The translations under genes were made by a program, and so were the position numbers. A stretch of 40,379 nt of DNA. It comes from Streptomyces oryzae. Lineage in GTDB: Bacteria; Actinomycetota; Actinomycetes; Streptomycetales; Streptomycetaceae. Positions 34,164-40,379 of this stretch are shown in pieces (the stretch's first letter is position 1; each line of letters opens with the position of its first letter). The notes below the pieces were generated by a model. It saw nothing but the letters and a program-made list of their open reading frames with translations. It was not told the DNA's origin and ran no database searches. The stretch covers positions 1 to 40,379 of the forward strand of contig NZ_JADKMA010000048.1 of the NCBI RefSeq assembly GCF_017676365.1. The letters are read 5' to 3'.

Positions 34164-35096
34164 GTGGCACGCAGGAGAGACAACGGCCCCGGCGGGCTGA
34201 TCATCGTCGACAAGCCCGCCGGGTTCACCTCGCACGACGTGGTGGCCAAGCTGCGCGGTATGGCCCGCACCCGGCGCGTCGGTCATGCGGGGACCCTCGA
34301 TCCCATGGCGACGGGCGTACTGGTCATCGGCACCGAGCGGGCCACCCGGCTGCTCGGCCATCTCGCCCTGGCGGAGAAGGAGTACGTCGCCACCATCCGG
34401 CTCGGCCAGGAGACCGTGACGGAGGACGCCGAGGGGGAGATCACCGCCTCGCGGGGCGCGAAAGATCTGGAACGGGAGCGGGTGGACGCCGCAGTGGCCA
34501 CGCTGACCGGCGAGATCTCGCAGGTTCCGTCCGCCGTCAGCGCCGTCAAGGTGGACGGCAAACGTGCCTACGCGCGGGTGCGCGAGGGCGAGAAGGTGGA
34601 GCTGGCCGCACGGCAGGTCACCATCTCCTCGTTCGTGGTGCACGACGTGCGGGAGGAGACGGCCGAGGACGGCACCGCGGTCACCGACCTGCTGGTCTCG
34701 GTGGTGTGCTCGTCCGGGACCTATGTGCGTGCGCTCGCCCGGGACGTCGGGGCTGCGCTGGAGACGGGCGGCCATCTGACCGCACTGCGGCGTACGCGAG
34801 TCGGCCCGTACGGGCTGGACGGCGCGCACACCCTGGAGCAGTTGCAGCAGCTCGTGGACGCCGAAGAGCCGTTGCCCGTACTGCCGTTGGGCGAGGCCGC
34901 AGCTGCCGCGTTCCCCCGCTGGGACGTGGACGAGGAGCAGGCGCGCCGTATCGGCAACGGAGTACAGCTGCGGATGCCGGCGGACTGTGCCGGGTCCGGT
35001 CCCGGCCCTGTTGCGGTCTTCGGGCCGGGCGGGCAGTTCGTCGCGCTGGTGGAGGACCGGGGCGGTAGGGCGAAGAGTCTCGCTGTCTTCATGTGA
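34164..35096 (+). CDS. truB: tRNA pseudouridine(55) synthase
   Basis: Enzyme that converts U55 to pseudouridine in the T-loop of tRNAs, 310 aa. It starts with GGLIIVDKPAGFTSHDVVAK and contains the catalytic aspartate D46 in GHAGTLDPMATGVLVIG. Further signatures are KEYVATIRLGQETVTEDAEG, VPSAVSAVKVDGKRAYARVR and SSGTYVRALARDVGAAL. The C-terminus has the actinobacterial extension instead of a full PUA domain. GTG 34164 is 3 nt after rbfA. The last codons overlap the first copy of a 17-bp sequence repeated twice in the downstream gap. Confidence 0.97.
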   Translation: MARRRDNGPGGLIIVDKPAGFTSHDVVAKLRGMARTRRVGHAGTLDPMATGVLVIGTERATRLLGHLALAEKEYVATIRLGQETVTEDAEGEITASRGAKDLERERVDAAVATLTGEISQVPSAVSAVKVDGKRAYARVREGEKVELAARQVTISSFVVHDVREETAEDGTAVTDLLVSVVCSSGTYVRALARDVGAALETGGHLTALRRTRVGPYGLDGAHTLEQLQQLVDAEEPLPVLPLGEAAAAAFPRWDVDEEQARRIGNGVQLRMPADCAGSGPGPVAVFGPGGQFVALVEDRGGRAKSLAVFM

Positions 35097-35181
35097 GGGA
35101 CGATCCGGCCCACCGTGTTTGTGCCACAGGGGAGTTGGGTCTGTCTTCGTGTGGGGGACGGGCCGTCTTCGTGTGGGTGAC
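35085..35181 (+). repeat. 17-bp sequence in three copies at and after the truB stop
   Basis: GTCTTCRTGTGRGKGAC occurs at 35085-35101 (including the truB stop), 35143-35159 and 35165-35181. The later copies look like partial duplicates of the truB 3' end. The rest of the roughly 296-nt gap shows only a candidate -10 (TACGGT, 35350-35355) for the next gene. Confidence 0.8.
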
Positions 35182-35392
35182 CTTCCCGCTCTCGCGCGGC
35201 TGACTTCGCCGTCTCCTGGCGGGTGAGTAACCGCGGATATCCCTGTGCGGCAGGGCATTCACCCGGGTGGCCCGGCGCTCGGGGTGAAGCGTGGGCGCGG
35301 GTGGGGGCGCGTTCGCTGCCAGGCCTGTTGCCGCTGATCAACTTCGCTCTACGGTCGACGCGGCGGTGTGGGCCAGCGCGGAGGTTCGAGCG

Positions 35393-38300
35393 ATGTCGGC
35401 GGTGTGCGGGAGACCCACGCTGGTGCGCCTCCGCGATCTGGCGGGGCGGCCGCGCGGCCTCGGCTTCGTCGCCGACGGCCTCGGCACCGTCGTCACCAGC
35501 CACGAGGCGGTGGACGGCCTCGGCCGAGCCGTCCTGCACGTGGGAGAGGACGCCTTCACCGCGGCGAGCTGCGACATCACGCCGCTGCCCGAATGGAACC
35601 TGGCACTCATCCGCACGCCTGGCCTCGGCGTCGACCCGCTGGTCATCGGGAGGGAGCGGCCACACCCGCGCTCCCCGGCCCTCCTCCTGACCGAGGACGA
35701 GGCGCACCCCACCACGCTGACCGGCACCGTACCGGCCACCTACACCTCCACCGCCCGCTACCACGCCCTGGAGCGGGTCCTCCAGCTGGAGCTGCCCGAG
35801 GCCGCCAGCATCCCGCTGCGGCTGTGCCGGACGGCGACGGGTGCCCCCCTCGTGGACGCGGCGACCGGAGCCGTCCTCGGCGTGCTGGGCACTGCCCTGC
35901 ACGGGACGACGGGGCAGCCCGGTCCCTTCGCGGTACCGCTGTACGCGGCGGGCGTGCCGGCGCCCGACGGTCCCTTGGGCGTACTGCTGCGGCGCAACGG
36001 CGCCTCCGCGCCCGGGTTCGGGCCTGATCTGAACCTGGCCGGAGTGCTGCGACTGGCCGGGACCTCGGTGGGGCCCGCCGTGGACCGGTGCGCCCATGCG
36101 GTGACGCGGCCCGAAGTGGCCGGACATTTCGACCTGTTCGCGCACAGCGGGGCCTCCGTCATCGCGTTGGTCGGCGCTCCTGGGACGGGCCGCACCACCG
36201 AGCTCGCAGCCGCGGCGGCCCGCCGGGCACGGGCGGTGGCGCCGGCGCCAAGCGTCTGGCTGCGCGGCGCCGAGCTGCATCCGCGGGACGCCGGGCTCCG
36301 GGAGGCGGTCGGCCGCGCGTTGGCAGCGGCCGACCGGGCCGTCGCGGCTTCCCACGCTCAGGACGGCAACGAAACCGCGCCGACGGGCGACTGCGGCGAG
36401 GTGGACCCCGACGTGGCGGCGCGCCTCGCCTGCGCCGCCGGGCGGCCGCTGCTGGTGCTGCTGGACGCGCCGGAGGAGATGCCGCCGCACCTCGCGCAAA
36501 CGCTGCGACAGTGGACCGCTCGCACGGCGAGCTGGCTACGGGCCACCGGTTCCCGGCTGGCGATCGCCTGCCGTCCCGAGTACTGGGAGCAGGCTGCTGC
36601 GCTCTTCCCTGAGGACATGCTTTACGCGCTCGCCGGGGCCAACGGCAGTGTGCGGGTGGCCGAACTGCCGCCCCGGCAGGCCACACGGGCCCTGGCCGCC
36701 TACGGCTTGCCGGACGGTGCCCTCGCCCCCGGGGACGCCGGGCACCCGCTGGCCATGCGGATGCTCGCCCAGGTGCGCGCGGCACAGGGCGCTTTGTGCG
36801 GCCGGGGCGCGCCAACTTCGGGCGGGCGGGGCGGACAGGGCGCGGATCCGGCGGACGAGGTGCGGGACGATCCGGTCGAGGAGGTGACCGAGGCGGCCCC
36901 CGCCCGGCATGAGATCTTCTCCGCCTTCCTCGATCTGCTGTGCCTTCGCGTCGCACAGCGCCTCATGTCCCGGGACGGGGCGTCCTGTGGCGAGGGGGTG
37001 TCCAACGACGAGAGGGAAGCGCACTTCGGAGAGCCGCAGCGGGCGGCAGGGACAAGGGCGGACGGTGCGCCCGCGGACCTGGGTTCCGTGCGCCGCCTCG
37101 CCGCCTGCATCGCGGGGCGGTTGCACGAGGCCGCGCGCCGCTGCCTCGGCTCCGGACAGGGGGAGTTGAGCGCCGCGGCGTTCGCCGAGCTCTTTCCCGG
37201 GCGCGGCGGCTGGGCCGCGGCCGTGCTGGCGGAGGGCGCGCTGGCCCCGGCGGGCGAGGGATACCGGTTCGTGGACGAGGAGTTCTCCGACTGGTTGCAG
37301 GGCTGCCATCTCGACCTCGACGTGGCCTTGGACGCACTCGTCCCGTGCCGCGTGCGGGACGGTGCCCACGCGGTCCCGGTACCCCGCCATCGTGCCGGTC
37401 CGGTGGTTCAGGCACTGCTGTTGAGCGACCGGCGGGACGGTGCGGAGGCGCTCACTCCGCGGTTGCGCCGGCTGGTCGATGTTTTGGGTGAGGCGCTGGC
37501 CGACGGCGCCCCCGAGGGCGAGACCGAGTGGTGGGCCGTACACCTGCTGCGCGGGACGCTGTCCCGGATCCCGGACGCGGGCCCGTATGCGCCTGTGCTC
37601 GGCGGCCTGGCCGCGCAGGTTGCGCGGCGGCCGGAGAGTGCCATGCTGCGGGACAGCTTCGGACCCCGCTTCTGGCGCGGACTCGCCTTGGACGTCGCCG
37701 CGAAGGTGGAACTGCTGCGGCATCTGCTCCCGGCCGACGATCCTGCGGACCGCCCATGCGAACGGGGCCGCTGTCTGGACGTACTCGAGGAACTGCTGCG
37801 CGCTGAACCGCGCACTGTGCAGCCACTGTTGTGCGGCTGGTTCAGCGATGTGCGGCCCCTGCGGCGGCGTACGGACGCGGACGGGCGCACCGTGCCCACT
37901 GTTGCTACTGCTGCACAGGCACTCCTGCACACCCACCGGCGCCTTGCCGTGGATGAGCTGGCCGACGCGCTCCTCGACGCCGCCCACCCGCTGGCCGACG
38001 AGCTCCTTGCCGAGCTGGTTCGCGATGAGCTCTCCGCAATGTGCCGCGCTGTCGAACGGTGGGCCAATGAGAGCCGTACCGGTGCACGGGCAGCTGCCGC
38101 CGCCCGCTACGGGGTGCGTGCGGCGCGCCGGGTGAGGACCGACGCCGACCGCGCACTGCTGCGCTCCGCCGCCCTCGCACTGCTGCACCGTCCCGCAGCC
38201 CGCGCAGACGCAGCGGACAACAGCGAAGCCGTCCACTCGGAGACCGGCTGTCCGGTGACCGGCTCTCCGCCAGCTGACTGTCCGGAGACCGGCTGCCCAG

Positions 38301-39172
38301 GGGACGACTGCGGCGGGGTGCACCGCTTCGGGAGCGATCGGCGCGCGAGGGACCGGCTCGACACCGCGGCCCTCGCCATTCTCGTGCGTGACCCGCACAG
38401 CCGCTCCCGGCATCTGAGGGCTGCGCTGAGCCGCTTCGCCGAGACCGGCGATGCCGAGCTGGCGGCTGCGCTGGGCACTGCGCTGGGCACCCACCCGGAG
38501 CCGGTGTTCGCGGCCTACCAGTCGCTGCTCGCCGGTCCTGCCGACCCGGCGGCGCAGTCGCAGGCCGTGCGGGCGCTGGCGCGGGTGCGTATCCCGGCGC
38601 TGGCCAGGCGCGCCGCCGCGCTGGTGCGCGAGCATGCCGTGCTCCGCCCGTGGCGGGCCCGCGCCGACGTGGCCGCCTTCGTGGCGTGCCGGCTGCGGCA
38701 CGGACCCGGCGCCCGCGCCGTACTGCGCCCCTTGGTGGCGGAGCTGCTGCAGGAACGGGAGCCGGTGCTTCGGGCAGGCATCGCCCGGGTGCTCGGCGCG
38801 GGCGAGGGGCCGCTGCGCGACGAACTGCTGGACCTTCTGCTCGCCCACGAGACCGACGTCTCCGTTCTGGAGGCGCTCCTGGAGGCGGTCCTGGAAGCGG
38901 TCCTGGAGGTCGTGGCCCGGCGTACGACCGTCGTCCCGCGGTCCCGCAGCGGAGCGTCGGAGGGCACGCTGGTGCGGCGTATCGGGGCGCGGATGGCAGC
39001 CACCGGGCAGGGCGCCGCAGCCTTCGACCGGGCGCTCGCCCGCTTCGCCCGGCAGCTGCCCGGTTCCGCGGGCGCCGTCAGCGGCTGGGTGGCGGAGGAG
39101 CCGGAGGCCTGGACGGCTGTCCTCGGGCCGCGCGCCCGCCGGGTGTGCGACATGCAGGACGAGCACGTCTAG
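35393..39172 (+). CDS. Trypsin-like/P-loop/helical-repeat protein with degenerate catalytic sites
   Basis: Large soluble protein of 1259 aa. Residues about 1-200 resemble a trypsin-like domain (GLGFVADGLGTVVTSHEAVD; NLALIRTPG; TATGAPLVDAATGAVLGVLG), but the triad looks lost. The histidine position appears to be E38 with H37 beside it, the aspartate is N69, and the serine of GxSGxP is T149. A P-loop follows at 261-269, GAPGTGRTT, with arginine where the Walker A lysine should be, and a Walker B-like LLVLLDAPEE. Residues from about 550 are Ala/Leu-rich helices resembling HEAT-type repeats. ATG 35393 has GGAGG at 35380-35384 with 8-nt spacing, so it is preferred over an upstream GTG. A scaffold or sensor function is inference. 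Confidence 0.75.
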   Translation: MSAVCGRPTLVRLRDLAGRPRGLGFVADGLGTVVTSHEAVDGLGRAVLHVGEDAFTAASCDITPLPEWNLALIRTPGLGVDPLVIGRERPHPRSPALLLTEDEAHPTTLTGTVPATYTSTARYHALERVLQLELPEAASIPLRLCRTATGAPLVDAATGAVLGVLGTALHGTTGQPGPFAVPLYAAGVPAPDGPLGVLLRRNGASAPGFGPDLNLAGVLRLAGTSVGPAVDRCAHAVTRPEVAGHFDLFAHSGASVIALVGAPGTGRTTELAAAAARRARAVAPAPSVWLRGAELHPRDAGLREAVGRALAAADRAVAASHAQDGNETAPTGDCGEVDPDVAARLACAAGRPLLVLLDAPEEMPPHLAQTLRQWTARTASWLRATGSRLAIACRPEYWEQAAALFPEDMLYALAGANGSVRVAELPPRQATRALAAYGLPDGALAPGDAGHPLAMRMLAQVRAAQGALCGRGAPTSGGRGGQGADPADEVRDDPVEEVTEAAPARHEIFSAFLDLLCLRVAQRLMSRDGASCGEGVSNDEREAHFGEPQRAAGTRADGAPADLGSVRRLAACIAGRLHEAARRCLGSGQGELSAAAFAELFPGRGGWAAAVLAEGALAPAGEGYRFVDEEFSDWLQGCHLDLDVALDALVPCRVRDGAHAVPVPRHRAGPVVQALLLSDRRDGAEALTPRLRRLVDVLGEALADGAPEGETEWWAVHLLRGTLSRIPDAGPYAPVLGGLAAQVARRPESAMLRDSFGPRFWRGLALDVAAKVELLRHLLPADDPADRPCERGRCLDVLEELLRAEPRTVQPLLCGWFSDVRPLRRRTDADGRTVPTVATAAQALLHTHRRLAVDELADALLDAAHPLADELLAELVRDELSAMCRAVERWANESRTGARAAAAARYGVRAARRVRTDADRALLRSAALALLHRPAARADAADNSEAVHSETGCPVTGSPPADCPETGCPGDDCGGVHRFGSDRRARDRLDTAALAILVRDPHSRSRHLRAALSRFAETGDAELAAALGTALGTHPEPVFAAYQSLLAGPADPAAQSQAVRALARVRIPALARRAAALVREHAVLRPWRARADVAAFVACRLRHGPGARAVLRPLVAELLQEREPVLRAGIARVLGAGEGPLRDELLDLLLAHETDVSVLEALLEAVLEAVLEVVARRTTVVPRSRSGASEGTLVRRIGARMAATGQGAAAFDRALARFARQLPGSAGAVSGWVAEEPEAWTAVLGPRARRVCDMQDEHV
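38240..38320 (+). repeat. Duplicated Cys-rich segment in the large repeat protein
   Basis: GAGACCGGCTG occurs at 38240-38250 and 38285-38295 with related sequence between. The encoded stretch has four cysteines within about 25 residues (ETGC, ADC, ETGC, DDC) in an otherwise cysteine-poor helical region. Confidence 0.6.
38867..38914 (+). repeat. 12-bp in-frame repeat x4 near the C-terminus of the large repeat protein
   Basis: CTGGAGGCGSTC-type units at 38867, 38879, 38891 and 38903 encode LEAL/LEAV/LEAV/LEVV, lengthening one amphipathic helix. Confidence 0.8.
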
Positions 39173-39362
39173 CGTCGCGGCCCGGGGACCGGGGCTTCGG
39201 CCGGGGGCGGCCGGGTCGGCGCCGCGTCGGCTGCGTCCGGCGGCCCGGAGGTGGGTCCCTGCGGGCCGGAGCGGCGGGGCATGGCACCCTTGGACCGGCG
39301 AAACCCGTCATCATCACCATCGGCACAGGCACTGGCGAACTAGGTAGCGACGAGGAGCAGAC

Positions 39363-40298
39363 GTGCAGCGCTGGCGTGGCTTGGAGGACATCCCCGAGGG
39401 CTGGGGGCGCAGCGTCGTCACCATCGGCTCGTACGACGGGGTGCACCGGGGGCACCAGCTCATCATCGGCAAGACGGTGGAGCGCGCCAGGGAACTGGGC
39501 GTTCCCGCTGTCGTCGTCACGTTCGACCCGCACCCCAGCGAGGTTGTCCGGCCGGGTAGTCATCCCCCGCTGCTCGCACCGCACCACCGGCGTGCCGAGC
39601 TCATGGGCGAACTGGGCGTGGACGCCGTTCTGGTGCTGCCCTTCACCCTGGAGTTCTCCAAGCTGTCGCCCGCAGACTTCGTGGTGAAGGTACTGGTGGA
39701 CAAGCTGCACGCGCGCAGCGTCGTGGAAGGCCCCAACTTCCGCTTCGGACACAAGGCGGCCGGCACCGTCGAGTCCCTCGCCGAGCTGGGGGAGACGTAC
39801 GACTACGACGTGCTCGTCGTCGATCTCTTCGAGCGTGCGGAGAACGGCGAGGCGCTCTCCTCCACCATGGCGCGCCGGCTCGTCGCCGAAGGCGATGTGC
39901 GGGGCGCGAGCGAGGTGCTGGGGCGTCCGCACCGCGTGGAGGGCATCGTGGTGCGCGGAGCCCGGCGCGGCCGCGAACTCGGCTTTCCGACCGCGAACCT
40001 CGACACGCTCCCGCACACCGCTGTCCCGGCCGACGGCGTATACGCGGGCCTGCTGACAGTGGCGGGGGGCGAGGCCATGCCCGCTGCGCTCTCCGTCGGC
40101 ACGAACCCCCAGTTCGACGGCACGGAGCGCACCGTGGAGGCGTACGTCCTCGACCGCGACGACCTGGATCTGTACGGGTTGCACGTGGCCGTCGACTTCG
40201 TGGAGTACATCCGCGGCCAGGAGAAGTTCGACACCCTTGAGGCACTGAAGGCCCGGATGGCACAGGACGTCGAAGAGGCACGGCGCCTGGTCGCGTAG
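39363..40298 (+). CDS. ribF: Bifunctional riboflavin kinase/FAD synthetase
   Basis: Makes FMN from riboflavin and FAD from FMN, 311 aa, cytoplasmic. The N-terminal nucleotidyltransferase (FAD synthetase) domain shows VVTIGSYDGVHRGHQLIIGK, VVTFDPHPSEVV and VEGPNFRFGHKAAGTV. The C-terminal riboflavin kinase domain shows GRELGFPTANLD, PADGVYAGLL, SVGTNPQFDGTERTVEAY and FVEYIRGQEKFDTLEALKAR. GTG 39363 has GAGGAG at 39352-39357 with 5-nt spacing. It lies 190 nt after the large repeat protein. A candidate hairpin lies at the window end. Confidence 0.97.
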   Translation: MQRWRGLEDIPEGWGRSVVTIGSYDGVHRGHQLIIGKTVERARELGVPAVVVTFDPHPSEVVRPGSHPPLLAPHHRRAELMGELGVDAVLVLPFTLEFSKLSPADFVVKVLVDKLHARSVVEGPNFRFGHKAAGTVESLAELGETYDYDVLVVDLFERAENGEALSSTMARRLVAEGDVRGASEVLGRPHRVEGIVVRGARRGRELGFPTANLDTLPHTAVPADGVYAGLLTVAGGEAMPAALSVGTNPQFDGTERTVEAYVLDRDDLDLYGLHVAVDFVEYIRGQEKFDTLEALKARMAQDVEEARRLVA

Positions 40299-40312
40299 CC
40301 GGAGAGCTGAGC

Positions 40313-40379
40313 GTGGCCGACCTGGTGGCCCGCGCAAAGCATGACGGATGCCGGAGGGGCGGCGGACACTGTCCGCCGC
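40313..40379 (+). CDS. Possible start of a further gene, cut by the window edge
   Basis: GTG 40313 follows GGAGAG at 40301-40306 with 6-nt spacing, 14 nt after ribF, and reads VADLVARAKHDGCRRGGG to the window edge without a stop. Only 22 codons are visible and no family is recognised. The palindrome at the edge argues for a terminator instead. Confidence 0.25.
   Translation, partial: MADLVARAKHDGCRRGGGHCPP
40359..40379. terminator. Palindromic hairpin after ribF
   Basis: GCGGCGGACA (40359-40368) and TGTCCGCCGC (40370-40379) are perfect inverted copies around one C. They probably fold as a stem of about 7-8 bp with a small loop. The window ends inside or right after it, so a T-run cannot be checked. 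Confidence 0.45.

Noticed and set aside
34164..35096. TruB as truncated for lack of a full PUA domain
   Set aside because: A short alternative C-terminal extension is usual in actinobacterial TruB; catalytic motifs are complete.
36536..39166. 876-codon minus-strand open frame opposite the large repeat protein
   Set aside because: Codon-bias shadow; no ribosome site and no domain recognisable.
1..40379. Transposon, prophage or integrated element
   Set aside because: No transposase, integrase, attachment repeats or tRNA gene, and gene order is that of a Streptomyces core region.

Overview
The window is high-GC (roughly 70% by eye) actinobacterial chromosome. Gene content and order point to Streptomyces: dxr–rseP–ispG, proS, rimP–nusA–ylxR–infB–ylxP–rbfA–truB and ribF all lie in one block. 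GTG starts are common, coding is dense, and several genes look leaderless. I see no rRNA, tRNA, insertion sequence, prophage or CRISPR array. The species cannot be named from the sequence alone.

Layout. 1–2.1 kb: an orphan membrane-anchored VirD4/TraG-like P-loop protein. 2.2–5.9 kb: a PucR-type regulator with a long low-complexity insert, then an aldehyde dehydrogenase. 6.1–7.7 kb: a TetR regulator coupled to a phosphotriesterase-family hydrolase, with a candidate operator lying on the promoter. 7.8–11.1 kb: a class III phosphodiesterase-like metallophosphoesterase, a 39-residue membrane peptide, and a DesK-type sensor kinase with its LuxR-type regulator. 11.4–13.3 kb: a large acyl-CoA dehydrogenase. 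13.4–15.5 kb: an NB-ARC/TPR STAND protein whose N-terminus resembles bacterial amyloid-signalling motifs. 15.7–17.4 kb (minus strand): a CDP-glycerol-glycerophosphotransferase-like protein whose start abuts a heptanucleotide array.

17.8–25.2 kb is housekeeping: dxr and rseP (coupled), ispG, two GNAT acetyltransferases and proS. 25.3–27.6 kb (minus strand) holds a degenerate aminoglycoside-kinase-like protein and a coupled pair, a ferritin-like DUF4439 protein and a predicted lipoprotein. 27.9–35.1 kb is the translation/transcription-factor block rimP, nusA, ylxR, infB, ylxP, rbfA, truB. 35.4–39.2 kb is a 1,259-residue protein joining a trypsin-like fold, a P-loop domain and helical repeats, with substitutions at expected catalytic positions. 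ribF (39.4–40.3 kb) ends the window.

Most features are ordinary Streptomyces core genome. The less ordinary signals are: (i) the amyloid-motif STAND protein, an immunity-type candidate; (ii) the pseudoenzyme-like protein between truB and ribF; (iii) an infB leader with a hairpin and three end-to-end mini-ORFs made by an 11-bp tandem repeat; (iv) many short tandem arrays (7, 11, 16, 17, 18, 20 and 24 bp units) in gaps next to core genes, one carrying a duplicated start codon; (v) three copies of a hairpin-forming element at gene 3' ends; and (vi) a recurrent arrangement of a -10-like hexamer exactly 6 nt before the start codon.
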